The notes under the pieces are model-generated. The model was not told the origin of the DNA and searched no databases. It saw only the letters and a list, made by a program, of their open reading frames with translations. Shown in pieces: positions 11,925 to 20,983 of a stretch of 64,000 nt of DNA (the first letter of the stretch is position 1; the number at the start of each line of letters is the position of its first letter). The translations under genes and the position numbers were made by a program. This DNA comes from Rhodoferax sp. (GTDB taxonomy: Bacteria; Pseudomonadota; Gammaproteobacteria; Burkholderiales; Burkholderiaceae_C), in assembly GCF_018780565.1 (NCBI RefSeq), contig NZ_JADMJN010000002.1, positions 1 to 64,000 of the forward strand. Reading direction: 5' to 3'.

Positions 11925-12416
11925 ATGATTGCAAATCCCCAGTTCTCCAACAAGCAGGATATTCAAGGCTTGATTGAGGCGTTTGTGCACAACCATGGTG
12001 AAGACGCGCTCAGCAGGTCCGTGACGCCTGCGCAGTGGGAGGCACTGGCAAATTACATGCAGCCGTTTACGCTGGCACAAAGCCAGGTCCTGATCATGCA
12101 GGGTTCGCAGGACCGTACTTTGTATTTTGTGGAATCCGGTAGCTTGAGTGTTCACTATGAGGATGCTGCAGATCGCATTCGGCTGGCGATTGTGGGTGCT
12201 GGCTCAGTGCTGGGCGAGGGTGGATTTTTCTCGCACATGCCGCGCAATGCGACGGTGCAGGCGGCTACCGAATGCCGGATGTGGAGCATCACGCCGATGC
12301 GCTTTGCCGAACTCTCTCAGCGTGTGCCCTCTGCCGCGCTGGCTTTGGCCATGGCTCTGGGCGCTATTGTTTGCAAGCGCATGCAAGACCGGCGCCGGCG
12401 TGTGGCGGTTACCTAG
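11925..12416 (+). CDS. Stand-alone cyclic-nucleotide-binding domain protein
   Basis: 163 residues that are essentially one Crp-type cNMP-binding beta-barrel (LIMQGSQDRTLYFVESGSLS; GSVLGEGGFFSHMPRNATVQ) followed by a helix and a basic end (CKRMQDRRRRVAVT). There is no helix-turn-helix, so it is not a DNA-binding Crp protein and more likely a sensory or regulatory module acting through a partner. It has its own 80-bp upstream gap after mnmE. The partner and ligand are unknown. Confidence 0.8.
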   Translation: MIANPQFSNKQDIQGLIEAFVHNHGEDALSRSVTPAQWEALANYMQPFTLAQSQVLIMQGSQDRTLYFVESGSLSVHYEDAADRIRLAIVGAGSVLGEGGFFSHMPRNATVQAATECRMWSITPMRFAELSQRVPSAALALAMALGAIVCKRMQDRRRRVAVT

Positions 12417-12531
12417 ACATGGCCATGATTTCGCATGCTTGCAACACCGGCTGATCATTGATCTTTTGGCGAATCAATAAGTTACAAAATACCGATTTCG
12501 AGAATCCATGATTTCAAGATAATTACAACTT

Positions 12532-13293
12532 ATGTCCATATTTAACTGGTTCACCAGCAAGCCACCCGTACAGACTGCCTCTGTGCCCGACAGTTCAGGC
12601 TTGGGGCATGTGGATGCAACGGTTCCCTTGATGCCGTCCGACAGACTTCGCGTGAAGCAGGCGCCCGTGCCCGTCAGCAACGCGGCCAATCGCAAGAATG
12701 AGCGGCTTGAGCGTCGCGAACTGCTTTACGCCGTGGTTCGCGATTCGATGATTCGTGCGGGTGTACTGGCGGCCAGTTACAAATTCAAGGTGTTGTCGCT
12801 GGATGCGCATGGGCGGCAATATCTCATCATGATGGATTTGGCCAACCAATCTGCGGGTGATACCGGTCGCCTCGCGGACATAGAGGCCATGATTGCCCAA
12901 GCCGCCAAGGCCCGGCATGACATTTTGGTGACCGCCGTTTATTGGCGAGTTAATGAGCATGTAGCGGCAGGCGCTTTGCGCACTCCCGCCAATCAGCCGG
13001 GCAGCGCGGCCAAGCCGGTGCCTGCAGAGCCAGTACAGCAACCGCCCCCGACGGCTGTCCCCGCTGTCAAGCGGGCGCAGCCGTTTGAACCCTTGCAGCA
13101 GGATGAAGTGGTCGCATTCAAGCGGGCTTTGGCGGGCACTGCACCCGCCGCAGCATTGTCGGCACCTGGTCAGATTGTTACGTCGGGGCGCCGCAATCCG
13201 GCGCCACCGGTTGAATTCGAAGAAACTCAAATGATCGATCCCGGCGACAGCGCATCCCCATTGGGCGGCACTCAGTACGGCGATTTGAACTGA
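12532..13293 (+). CDS. Conserved-looking hypothetical protein, 253 aa
   Basis: No family recognised. Residues 1-50 are variable. Residues about 55-145 form a compact mixed alpha/beta region (LERRELLYAVVRDSMIRAG; YKFKVLSLDAHGRQYLIMMD; ARHDILVTAVYWRVNEH). The rest is Pro/Ala-rich and disordered in appearance, ending in an acidic tail. No signal peptide or membrane segment is seen. ATG at 12532 follows an AT-rich 115-bp gap. It converges on apt, 13 bp away. Confidence 0.6.
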   Translation: MSIFNWFTSKPPVQTASVPDSSGLGHVDATVPLMPSDRLRVKQAPVPVSNAANRKNERLERRELLYAVVRDSMIRAGVLAASYKFKVLSLDAHGRQYLIMMDLANQSAGDTGRLADIEAMIAQAAKARHDILVTAVYWRVNEHVAAGALRTPANQPGSAAKPVPAEPVQQPPPTAVPAVKRAQPFEPLQQDEVVAFKRALAGTAPAAALSAPGQIVTSGRRNPAPPVEFEETQMIDPGDSASPLGGTQYGDLN

Positions 13294-13306
13294 ATGCCCT
13301 AGGCTT

Positions 13307-13867
13307 TTAGTGGCCAGCAAATTCAATCAGCGTAAAAAGCGGCAGGCCTGATGCCCTGAGTTTGTCGGAGCCACCAAGTTCAGGCAGGTCCACGATGGCG
13401 GCCCCTTCCATGACCTGGGCGCCGAGTTTCTCAAGTAGTTTTTTGCCCGCCATCATGGTGCCACCGGTTGCGATCAGATCATCAATCAGCAGGACACGGT
13501 CCCCTGGTTTGACGGCATCTGTATGCAACTCCACCGTAGCGCTGCCGTATTCCAGTTCGTAGGTTTCTTCCACGGTCGTGAAGGGCAACTTGCCTTTTTT
13601 TCGCACCGGCACGAAACCAACATTCAGTTCATAGGCGATGACCGAGCCCAAAATGAAACCCCGGGCATCGAGCCCTGCCACCACATCGGGCCGCATCGGC
13701 GCTTCCATGTAGCGATGCACGAACGCATCAATCAGGACCCGGAACACCTTGGCGTTTTGCAGCAAGGGTGTGATATCCCGAAACTGGACGCCGGGCGCTG
13801 GCCAGTCGGGTACGGTGCGGATGTGATCACTGAGGTACTGGCTGACGGTGAGGTTTTGCATGGGCAT
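13307..13867 (-). CDS. apt: Adenine phosphoribosyltransferase
   Basis: Purine salvage enzyme: adenine plus PRPP gives AMP plus pyrophosphate. 186 residues (family about 180). The type-I PRTase PRPP loop is [14 protein letters not shown], and the adenine-specific N-terminus is [18 protein letters not shown]. The start could be 13867 or the ATG two codons downstream at 13861, and no clear ribosome binding site decides. Cytosolic, probably its own transcription unit. Confidence 0.96.
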   Translation of the reverse strand: MPMQNLTVSQYLSDHIRTVPDWPAPGVQFRDITPLLQNAKVFRVLIDAFVHRYMEAPMRPDVVAGLDARGFILGSVIAYELNVGFVPVRKKGKLPFTTVEETYELEYGSATVELHTDAVKPGDRVLLIDDLIATGGTMMAGKKLLEKLGAQVMEGAAIVDLPELGGSDKLRASGLPLFTLIEFAGH

Positions 13868-13927
13868 CGGGTTCCGGTTTGGAGTCCTATTGTGCCTCGT
13901 ACAGCTCTCAGGCTGGAACGGCGCAGG

Positions 13928-15913
13928 TCAGCCGCGGAGCAACTTTTGTTCGGCTGCGGCCAGCGCCTCGGCCTTGCCCGACAGGACCAGGGTATCGCCT
14001 GTTTCCAGCAGAAGCTCATCTGCAATCGTCATGACTTTGCCGCTGTTGCGTCGCAAGCTGACAATGCGAACGTTCAAGGCATGCAGTACCAGATGGCTCA
14101 CTGATTTGCCAATGGACTTGGCGCCCAGGGGAAGGGTCAATGACGTGAGACGTTCCTGCTGGACTTCATCTGCCGAGCTATCGTCTGCGCCGTGGAAGTA
14201 ACCGCGCAGCAGGTTATACCGCGCATCACGCTGATCCTGCACAATGCGAATCACGCGCCGCATGGGCACACCCACCAATGCCAGCGCATGGCTGGCCAGC
14301 ATCAGGGAGCCCTCAATTGCCTCAGGGACCACTTCGGTGGCACCGGCTTCCTGCAGCAGTTCCAGGTCATGGTCATCCTGGGTGCGGACAATGACCGGAA
14401 CCTGGGGCGCGTGGGTCCGGATATGTGCCAGTACCTTCAGTGCGCCAGGGACCTCAAGGTATGTGATGACTACAGCACTGGCACGGGCCAAGCCTGCTGC
14501 CATCAGAGCCTGTAGACGGGCGGCATCCCCAAATACGACGGAATCCCCGGCGGCGGCGGCCTGGCGCACACGGTCGGGGTCCAGGTCCAGCGCCATGTAG
14601 GGGATGTCTTCCCGCTCCAGCATGCGGGCCAGATTCTGGCCGCATCGACCGTAGCCGCAAATGATGACATGCTTGTTGACATTGATGGACTTGCGGGCGA
14701 TGCTGGTCATTTGCAGGGATTGTTGCAGCCATTCGCTGCTGACCAGTTTCATCACCAGAGGGTTGCTGTACATGATGATGAACGGCGTGGCCAGCATCGA
14801 GATCACCATGCTGGCGAGTATCGGATTCAGCAGCGCAGGCGGGACCAAGGCGTTGCTCTGGGCGAGGGTCAGCAGCACGAAACCGAACTCGCCTGCTTGT
14901 GCGAGGTAAAGGCCGGTTCGCAGTGAAACACCTTCGGTGGCGCCCAGCAGGCGTGCCAGCAAGGTGACGATGGCTGCCTTGAACAGCACGGGAATCGTCA
15001 CCAATATCAGGACCAGGGGCCAGCGCTCCAGGACCAGTCGCCAGTCGAGCATCATGCCAATGCTGATGAAGAAAAGACCCAGCAGGACGTCGTGAAAAGG
15101 GCGAATGTCGGTTTCAACCTGCTGCTTGTATTCCGTCTCCGAGATCAGCATGCCTGCAATGAAGGCCCCCAAGGCCAGACTCAGTCCGGCCAGCTCCGTG
15201 AGCCAGGCCAGCCCCAATGTGATGAGCAGCAAGTTCAGTACAAACAGTTCTTCACTCTTGCGTCGGGCCACCAGGGTCAACCACCATCGCATGACGGCCT
15301 GGCCACCCACCAACAGTACCGAGATCAGCGCGATCGCCTTGACCGAGGCAATCAACAGGGTTTCGAACAGTTGCTCGGCAGAGGCGCCCAGTGCTGGAAT
15401 CAGGACCAGCAGCGGGACCACTGCCAAGTCCTGAAACAGCAAAACGCCCATGACGCGTTTGCCGTGCTCTGACTCCATTTCCAAGCGCTCCACCATCAGC
15501 TTGACGACGATGGCCGTGCTGCTCATGGCCAACGCCCCGGATAGCGCCAGGGCCGTCTGCCAGCTCATGATCCATTTGTCCGGCGCGATGAATGTCAAAC
15601 CCAATGCCGCGGCGGTGGCGATGATCATGGTGACCAGGACCTGAAAAAATCCCAGCCCAAACACATGGTTGCGCATGGCTCGGAGCTTGGGCAGGTTGAA
15701 CTCCAGACCAATGACAAACATCAGGAAAACCACGCCAAACTCCCCCAGGTGGCGAACGCCTTCTGCGTTTTTGGCCAGTGCGAGCGCATTCGGACCAATG
15801 ACGACACCGACGGCCAGGTAGCCGAGCATGGGTGGCAGCTTCAGGGAGCGACAAACCACCACGCCCAGCACAGCAGCGAGCAGATAAAGAAGCGTGAGGG
15901 CAAGAGGGCTCAT
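13928..15913 (-). CDS. Kef-type K+/H+ antiporter (CPA2) with RCK domain
   Basis: Monovalent cation:proton antiporter-2 family, inner membrane. 661 residues. A membrane domain (about 1-380, roughly 12 hydrophobic helices) carries typical CPA2 motifs (GYLAVGVVIGPNALAL; FLMFVIGLEFNLPKLRAM). A TrkA-N nucleotide-binding domain (VIICGYGRCGQNLARML, about 415-540) and a C-terminal TrkA-C domain follow. This fits KefB/KefC/YbaL-type potassium efflux gated by nucleotides or electrophile stress. The precise subtype is not decided, and no KefF/KefG partner lies next to it. Confidence 0.9.
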   Translation of the reverse strand: MSPLALTLLYLLAAVLGVVVCRSLKLPPMLGYLAVGVVIGPNALALAKNAEGVRHLGEFGVVFLMFVIGLEFNLPKLRAMRNHVFGLGFFQVLVTMIIATAAALGLTFIAPDKWIMSWQTALALSGALAMSSTAIVVKLMVERLEMESEHGKRVMGVLLFQDLAVVPLLVLIPALGASAEQLFETLLIASVKAIALISVLLVGGQAVMRWWLTLVARRKSEELFVLNLLLITLGLAWLTELAGLSLALGAFIAGMLISETEYKQQVETDIRPFHDVLLGLFFISIGMMLDWRLVLERWPLVLILVTIPVLFKAAIVTLLARLLGATEGVSLRTGLYLAQAGEFGFVLLTLAQSNALVPPALLNPILASMVISMLATPFIIMYSNPLVMKLVSSEWLQQSLQMTSIARKSINVNKHVIICGYGRCGQNLARMLEREDIPYMALDLDPDRVRQAAAAGDSVVFGDAARLQALMAAGLARASAVVITYLEVPGALKVLAHIRTHAPQVPVIVRTQDDHDLELLQEAGATEVVPEAIEGSLMLASHALALVGVPMRRVIRIVQDQRDARYNLLRGYFHGADDSSADEVQQERLTSLTLPLGAKSIGKSVSHLVLHALNVRIVSLRRNSGKVMTIADELLLETGDTLVLSGKAEALAAAEQKLLRG

Positions 15914-15957
15914 GCCTGCATATTAGCAAGGGATGGGCGCATCGATAAAATGCAGCG

Positions 15958-16959
15958 ATGACATCTCAACAAACTCAGTCTGCGTCATTGGATGCGGCGC
16001 AGGCTATTCGGCTGGCACGGGACACTCTGGACATCGAGGCGGCGGCCGTCACGGGTCTGAAGCAGCACATCGGAGATGCATTTGTTCGTGCCGCCACGTT
16101 GATGCTGGGTATGCGCGGGCGCGTGGTGGTCATGGGCATGGGCAAGAGCGGACATATCGGACGCAAAATTGCCGCCACACTGGCGTCCACGGGTACGCCG
16201 GCCATGTTTGTCCATCCGGCCGAGGCCAGTCATGGCGATCTGGGCATGATCACGCCCGGCGACTTGGTGCTGGCCATTTCAAACAGCGGTGAGTCCGAGG
16301 AGTTGACTGCCATTTTGCCCGTGCTCAAGCGGATGGGAACTCCTTTGGTTGCCATGACCGGCAAGGCGGAATCGACGCTGGCACGTCATGCCAGTGTGTT
16401 TTTGGATTGCGGTGTCGAGAAAGAGGCTTGCCCCTTGAACCTGGCCCCGACGGCCAGCACGACGGCGCAACTTGCCATGGGCGACGCCCTGGCGGTGGTC
16501 CTGCTGGATGCGCGAGGATTCAAGGCCGAAGACTTTGCGCGTTCCCACCCTGGCGGAGCGTTGGGCCGCAAGTTGCTTACCCATGTGACCGATGTGATGC
16601 GATCAGGCGATGATGTGCCCAAGGTTGGGCCGAATGCCAGCTTTAGCGAATTGATGCGGGAGATGAGTGCCAAGGGCTTGGGTGCTACAGCGATCGTGGA
16701 TGAGGATGCGCGCGTACTGGGTATATTTACCGATGGTGATTTGCGCCGACTGGTGGAGAAGGGCGTTGATTTGCGGTCCACGGTGGCGCAGCAGGTTATG
16801 CACCCCCGGCCCAGCACCGTAGCCCAGGATGCGCTGGCGGTGGAGGCTGCCGAGTTGATGGAGCACCGGTGTATTACCAGCGTCCTGGTGCTGGATGCAC
16901 AGGGCCGGCTGTGCGGGGCGCTCAATAGCAACGATTTGATGCGTGCAAAGGTAATTTGA
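15958..16959 (+). CDS. kdsD: D-arabinose 5-phosphate isomerase
   Basis: First enzyme of KDO synthesis: ribulose 5-phosphate to arabinose 5-phosphate. 333 residues (KpsF/GutQ family, usually 320-340). SIS domain (about 35-170: MGMGKSGHIGRKIAATLAS; LAISNSGESEEL) then two CBS domains (about 205-333). A four-base overlap with kdsC makes this a coupled LPS-precursor operon. KdsD rather than GutQ is supported by that context. Confidence 0.95.
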   Translation: MTSQQTQSASLDAAQAIRLARDTLDIEAAAVTGLKQHIGDAFVRAATLMLGMRGRVVVMGMGKSGHIGRKIAATLASTGTPAMFVHPAEASHGDLGMITPGDLVLAISNSGESEELTAILPVLKRMGTPLVAMTGKAESTLARHASVFLDCGVEKEACPLNLAPTASTTAQLAMGDALAVVLLDARGFKAEDFARSHPGGALGRKLLTHVTDVMRSGDDVPKVGPNASFSELMREMSAKGLGATAIVDEDARVLGIFTDGDLRRLVEKGVDLRSTVAQQVMHPRPSTVAQDALAVEAAELMEHRCITSVLVLDAQGRLCGALNSNDLMRAKVI

Positions 16960-17507
16960 TGACTTCGATTTCACTCAATTTTCCTGCCGAGCTGCTGCTG
17001 TCGGCGCAAGGCATTCGCGTGGCATTCTTTGATGTGGACGGCGTTTTGACCGATGGGGGTTTGTACTTCACGGAAGCGGGGGAAACGATCAAACGTTTCA
17101 ATACGCTGGACGGACACGGACTCAAGCTCCTGCAGCGTGCGGGTATTACCCCGGCCGTCATCACGGGGCGCGACTCGAAGCCCTTGCGTTTGCGGCTCGC
17201 TGCTTTGGGAATTGAACATGTTCACTATGGCACGGAGGACAAGCGCCCCGCTGCGGAGCAGACACTCAAGACCCTGGGGCTGGACTGGTCGCAGGCGGCG
17301 GCCATGGGTGATGACTGGCCGGACCTACCTGTCATGCGTCGTTGCGCACTGGCTTGTGCGCCGCATAACGCCCATACGGAGGCCAAGGCGGTTTCGCATT
17401 ACGTGACCACTGCACCGGGTGGCTCTGGGGCCGTGCGGGAGCTCTGTGACCTGCTGCTGGTTGCCAGTGGCAAGTACGCCGGCCTGCTGCAGGAAAGCTT
17501 GTTGTGA
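16956..17507 (+). CDS. kdsC: KDO 8-phosphate phosphatase
   Basis: HAD-superfamily phosphatase (c0 type, no cap) that releases KDO from KDO-8-phosphate. 183 residues. HAD motif I is FFDVDGVLTDGG, motif II is VITGRD, and motif IV is AAMGDDWPDLPVM. The ATG overlaps the kdsD stop and the GTG of lptC overlaps its own end, so all three are coupled. Confidence 0.95.
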   Translation: MMTSISLNFPAELLLSAQGIRVAFFDVDGVLTDGGLYFTEAGETIKRFNTLDGHGLKLLQRAGITPAVITGRDSKPLRLRLAALGIEHVHYGTEDKRPAAEQTLKTLGLDWSQAAAMGDDWPDLPVMRRCALACAPHNAHTEAKAVSHYVTTAPGGSGAVRELCDLLLVASGKYAGLLQESLL

Positions 17508-18127
17508 TCAAGCTGATTCTGATTCGCGCAGCCTGGGATCGCCTCTCGCTCTATCTTCCCGTCATCCTCATGGCGGTCCTTGCCTTGGGAACCTACTGGC
17601 TGGTTCGAAGCACACCCATGCTGATGGTCCCCGAGCCGGAGGCGCCGGTGCGGCATGAGCCAGACTACTTCATGCGCAAGTTCTCGGTCAAGACCTTTGA
17701 TGGTGCCGGGCGATTGAAGAGCGAAGTCTGGGGAACCGATGCCCGGCACTTCCCGGATACGGACACGCTGGAAATTGACATGGTGCGCATCCGTTCGTTC
17801 AACGAGGAAGGGCGCCTGACTACGGCGACTGCCAATCGGGCGTTGACCAACGGCGATGCCACTGAAGTGCAATTGTTTGGCAATGCGCGGGTGGTGCGTG
17901 AACCGGTGGTGGATAAATCCGGGCAGACCCAGTCGCGCATGGAGTTTCGGGGCGAGTTCCTGCATGCCTTTATGGATACTGAGCGCGTCAAGTCGCACAA
18001 GCCGGTGGAGTTGGTGCGCGGCAGCGACCAGTTCACGGCGGACACCATGGACTTTGACAATCTCGATCGGGTGATGCAACTCAAGGGGCGTGTCAAAGGC
18101 ATACTGGTGCCTTCTACTGCCAAATAG
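17504..18127 (+). CDS. lptC: LPS export protein LptC
   Basis: Bitopic inner-membrane component of the Lpt bridge that carries LPS to the outer membrane. 207 residues: one N-terminal membrane helix (LYLPVILMAVLALGTYWLV) and a periplasmic beta-jellyroll. GTG start at 17504, overlapping the kdsC stop. In many betaproteobacteria lptA, lptB and rpoN follow; here an SDR gene follows instead. Confidence 0.88.
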   Translation: MIKLILIRAAWDRLSLYLPVILMAVLALGTYWLVRSTPMLMVPEPEAPVRHEPDYFMRKFSVKTFDGAGRLKSEVWGTDARHFPDTDTLEIDMVRIRSFNEEGRLTTATANRALTNGDATEVQLFGNARVVREPVVDKSGQTQSRMEFRGEFLHAFMDTERVKSHKPVELVRGSDQFTADTMDFDNLDRVMQLKGRVKGILVPSTAK

Positions 18128-18149
18128 TTCCTAAGGCCGGGAGGGCAAG

Positions 18150-18923
18150 ATGTCCAGACTCGCGTTCATCACTGGTGCGTCCAGTGGTATTGGCCAGGCT
18201 TTGGCCTGGCGTTTTTACCAGGCTGGCTATTCCCTCGCGCTGGTGGCGCGGCGTACCGGGGAAATCGAAGCCTGGATGCTGTCCCGACAAATAGATCCCC
18301 GTCGCTGTCATATCTACAGCGCGGATGTGTCGATTGTGGCCAATATCGTGGCAGCCGGACAAGCCAGCATCGCGCAGCAAGGCGTGGCTGATGTTGTGAT
18401 TGCCTGTGCAGGCATCAGCATTGGCGTGGACACGGCCGAGCGTGTTGATCTGGATGTGATGGCCAGGACTTTTGCGACCAACAACGTGGGTACGGCGGCA
18501 AGCTTTCATCCGTTCCTGGCGGCCATGCGTCAACGCGGCTCAGGCATTCTGGTGGGTATTGGCAGTGTGAATGGCATCCGGGGCTTTGCCGGTCATGGTG
18601 CGAACTGTCCGAGCAAGGCGGCCCTGATCAGCTATTGCGAATGTCTGCGGGGCGAGTTGCGGGGAAGCGGCGTGAAAGTGGTGACCATTTGCCCTGGTTA
18701 CATTGATACGCCGTTGACGCAGAAGAATACGTATTCCATGCCGTTTCTGATGAGCCCGGATGACTTCGCGGACAAAGCCTTCAAGGCGATAGATGCGGGC
18801 GTCAGTTATCGCGTGATTCCATGGCAAATGGGTGTGGTCGCCAAAGTGCTGCGTCTTTTGCCCAATTGGCTATTTGACATGGCGTTCGCAGGGCGGCCTC
18901 GAAAGCCACGCAGCCAGGACTGA
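18150..18923 (+). CDS. SDR-family protein with altered active site
   Basis: Short-chain dehydrogenase/reductase fold, 257 residues. The NAD(P) site is ITGASSGIGQALAW, the structural motif is CAGIS, and the catalytic Ser region is GIGSVNGIRG. The usual YxxxK becomes N-C-P-S-K (GANCPSKAAL): Asn stands where the catalytic Tyr belongs, a single-base TAC to AAC change. The Lys is kept. A strong ribosome binding site (GGGAGG) precedes ATG 18150, 22 bp after lptC, so it is probably cotranscribed. Substrate unknown; activity may be lost or changed. Confidence 0.85.
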   Translation: MSRLAFITGASSGIGQALAWRFYQAGYSLALVARRTGEIEAWMLSRQIDPRRCHIYSADVSIVANIVAAGQASIAQQGVADVVIACAGISIGVDTAERVDLDVMARTFATNNVGTAASFHPFLAAMRQRGSGILVGIGSVNGIRGFAGHGANCPSKAALISYCECLRGELRGSGVKVVTICPGYIDTPLTQKNTYSMPFLMSPDDFADKAFKAIDAGVSYRVIPWQMGVVAKVLRLLPNWLFDMAFAGRPRKPRSQD

Positions 18924-18942
18924 ATAAATCTGAGGGCATGAA

Positions 18943-18964
18943 AAAAGGGCCGTGAGGCCCTTTT
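18943..18964. terminator. Bidirectional intrinsic terminator
   Basis: AAAAGGGCC (18943-18951), loop GTGA and GGCCCTTTT (18956-18964) form a perfect hairpin followed by TTTTGTTTT. It lies between the convergent SDR and RRM genes and can serve both. Confidence 0.85.
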
Positions 18965-18995
18965 GTTTTCGATTGGCGCAAGGCCAATCAAGTGC

Positions 18996-19433
18996 TTAGT
19001 AGCTGCTACGGCCACCGCCGCCGCCGTAACCACCGCCGCCGCCACCGCCGCTACGACCACCGCCGCCGCCGCCGTAACCACCGCCGCCGCCACCGCCGCT
19101 ACGGCCACCGCCGCCACCGCCGTAACCACCGCCGCCGCCAGCACCGCCACCAAAGCCGCCGCCACCAGTGCGGGGGGGGCGTGCTTCCATTGGACGAGCT
19201 TCGTTAACCACGAGACCGCGGCCACCGTATTGCTGACCATTCATGCCATTGACGGCAGCTTGCGCCTCAGCGTCACTGGCCATTTCCACAAAGCCGAAGC
19301 CCTTGGAGCGGCCGGTGTCACGTTCCATCATGACCTTGGCGCTGGTGACTGTGCCGTGCTGGGAAAATGCCTGCTGCAGGTCTTCATCACGGAAAGAATA
19401 GGGCAGGTTGCCCACGTAAAGTTTGTTGCCCAT
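18996..19433 (-). CDS. Glycine-rich RRM RNA-binding protein
   Basis: RNA-recognition-motif protein like cyanobacterial/proteobacterial Rbp and plant GRPs, often cold-induced. The RRM (about residues 3-80) has RNP-2 KLYVGNLPYSF and RNP-1 GRSKGFGFVEM. Residues 90-145 are Gly-rich with Tyr and Arg-Ser punctuation from a 48-bp DNA repeat. The start is taken at ATG 19433 because AGGAG lies 8 bases upstream; a start 15 bases further up would leave that site inside the gene. Probably an mRNA-binding chaperone in the cytosol. Confidence 0.9.
   Translation of the reverse strand: MGNKLYVGNLPYSFRDEDLQQAFSQHGTVTSAKVMMERDTGRSKGFGFVEMASDAEAQAAVNGMNGQQYGGRGLVVNEARPMEARPPRTGGGGFGGGAGGGGGYGGGGGGRSGGGGGGGYGGGGGGRSGGGGGGGYGGGGGRSSY
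19026..19169. repeat. 48-bp tandem repeat in the RRM gene
   Basis: The marker GTAACC recurs at 19026, 19074 and 19122, an exact 48-bp period. Each unit encodes 16 residues of the form Y-G6-R-S-G7 on the minus strand. Copy number is likely to vary between strains by slippage. Confidence 0.75.
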
Positions 19434-19782
19434 GAAAGGACTCCTCAAAATAACTCAAAACGCGATGGAGTCCAAAACCGCAAATCACCGCAATCAACAA
19501 ACCAATGAAGACTTAAAGCAGACGCGAAACTGACTAAACACCGCAAACCCGTACCGCCGTTTTTTCGGCAATACAACTGCATTATGCGTCAAGTTTTATA
19601 TTTGCACAATTTTTTTGCAAATTGAAGAAATCGGTGCTAGATATTCCCCGTCCGCCGGGGTCGCCTGCCCTCTCAAAGCTGGGAGGCATGTAAGAATTTT
19701 CTGGTCAGCGTGACCAACGCTCAACCAGCAAATCTGTTATTTCTGCTGGTTGGAAATTTACCATTTACCCAGGAGTTTTCAA
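19434..19782. promoter_or_regulatory. Divergent regulatory gap RRM / bufA
   Basis: 349 bp without a gene. The left part (about 19540-19625) is AT-rich and suits the promoter and leader of the RRM gene. On the right, TGTAAG (19690-19695) followed after 14-15 bp by CGTG resembles an ECF-sigma -35/-10 pair, the type known to drive bufferin operons; this is a tentative reading. A 9-bp inverted repeat follows at 19722-19752. Confidence 0.4.
19722..19752 (+). promoter_or_regulatory. 9-bp inverted repeat in bufA leader
   Basis: CAACCAGCA (19722-19730) and TGCTGGTTG (19744-19752) are perfect inverted copies around a 13-base loop. The ribosome binding site AGGAG (19771-19775) starts 19 bases further on. 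It could be a protein operator or a leader hairpin; nothing in the sequence decides. Confidence 0.45.
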
Positions 19783-20058
19783 ATGAATCAACGTGCCATG
19801 ATCGCTGCCGCAGCAGCTTCCCTGATGTCCCTGACCTTCGTGGCAGCGCCGGCCCACGCTGCAGACGAGAAGGAAAAATGCTTCGGTATTGCCAAGGCCG
19901 GTCAAAACGACTGCGCCAGCATTTCCGGCGTTCACTCTTGCGCCGGCCAGTCCAAGGTGGATATGGACAAAGGCGAGTGGAAGTATGTGGCCAAGGGAAC
20001 CTGCAAGAGCATGATGGGTCTTTCCATGGACGAAGCCAAGGGCATGAAAAAGGGTTGA
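19783..20058 (+). CDS. bufA: Bufferin precursor BufA (DUF2282)
   Basis: Precursor of a secreted, post-translationally modified copper-binding peptide (bufferin, DUF2282). 91 residues: a signal peptide to about A26 (AAPAHA), then a mature part with the four family cysteines C33 ([14 protein letters not shown]), C44, C53 (HSCAG) and C74 (GTCKS). BufB is known to modify such cysteines. ATG 19783 with AGGAG 8 bases upstream is preferred to an upstream start at 19750. bufB starts 11 bp downstream. Confidence 0.88.
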   Translation: MNQRAMIAAAAASLMSLTFVAAPAHAADEKEKCFGIAKAGQNDCASISGVHSCAGQSKVDMDKGEWKYVAKGTCKSMMGLSMDEAKGMKKG

Positions 20059-20068
20059 GCCAGTCAGC

Positions 20069-20983
20069 ATGCCTGATCGATTGACGGACGCCGCCAGCGC
20101 ATCGCCGCCGATGGGGATTGGCTGGCGGCATCCCCATTACCGCGAGTTGCTGGAGCGCCGCCCCGAGCTTGGTTTTCTGGAGGTGCATTCGGAAAACTTC
20201 TTTGCGCAGGGCGGCGCAGCCTTGGCGGTGTTGGAGCAGGCCCGCGCCCACTATCCTCTGAGCTTGCACGGCGTGGGCTTGTCGCTGGGGTCGGTGCAGG
20301 GGGTGGACCCCTGGCATCTGGCGCAGCTTGAACGGCTGGTGAGGCGCGTGGAGCCGGTGCGCGTGAGCGACCACGCCAGTTTCGCCCGGGGCCCGTTCAG
20401 GGGGGCCAGCGTTCATGCCGCAGATCTGTTGCCGATTCCTTTGACCCGAGAGGCGCTTGATGTGCTGTGCGCCAATGTGCAGCAGGTGCAGGAACGCCTG
20501 CAGCGGCGTTTCATGGTGGAGAATCTTTCAAGCTATTTGTCCTGGAAAGCTGATCCGGTCGATCCCCCTCTGCTGGAACCTGATTTTTTGTCACAGCTCG
20601 CGCAACGCACTGGCTGCGCCTTGCTGGTCGATGTGAACAATTTGTATGTCAACGCCTTGAATGCACGAGCAGCCGGCGCGCCCGGCGACCCGTTGCAGCG
20701 TTGTCTGAATTGGCTGGACGCCATTGCGCCGGCCCACGTAGGCGAAATTCACCTGGCCGGTCATTGCCGCGCGAGCGATGAATTCGGCGACATCGTGATT
20801 GACGACCATGGCAGCCGGGTGTGTCCGGACGTCTGGCGTCTCTACGCGTATGCCGTGGCACGGTTCGGCCCCGTGCCTACCCTGATTGAGTGGGACACCG
20901 ATATTCCTGCGCTGGATGTGTTGCTGGACGAGGCCGCACGTGCCAGAGCCCTTGCTGCGTCCAGGGATGGGGTGTCTGCATGA
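20069..20983 (+). CDS. bufB: MNIO-family bufferin-modifying enzyme BufB (DUF692)
   Basis: Multinuclear non-heme iron-dependent oxidase (DUF692, TIM barrel) that converts precursor cysteines into metal-binding heterocycles. 304 residues with the family's conserved His/Asp/Glu/Asn patches: [57 protein letters not shown] and [12 protein letters not shown], the expected metal ligands. It lies between precursor bufA and partner bufC, and its stop overlaps the bufC start (ATGA). Confidence 0.9.
   Translation: MPDRLTDAASASPPMGIGWRHPHYRELLERRPELGFLEVHSENFFAQGGAALAVLEQARAHYPLSLHGVGLSLGSVQGVDPWHLAQLERLVRRVEPVRVSDHASFARGPFRGASVHAADLLPIPLTREALDVLCANVQQVQERLQRRFMVENLSSYLSWKADPVDPPLLEPDFLSQLAQRTGCALLVDVNNLYVNALNARAAGAPGDPLQRCLNWLDAIAPAHVGEIHLAGHCRASDEFGDIVIDDHGSRVCPDVWRLYAYAVARFGPVPTLIEWDTDIPALDVLLDEAARARALAASRDGVSA

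Noticed and set aside
11925..12416. Considered as a Crp-type transcription factor
   Set aside because: Only the nucleotide-binding barrel is present; there is no helix-turn-helix.
19026..19169. Possible CRISPR-like spaced repeat
   Set aside because: The repeat is contiguous, in frame and encodes Gly-rich protein; there are no spacers.
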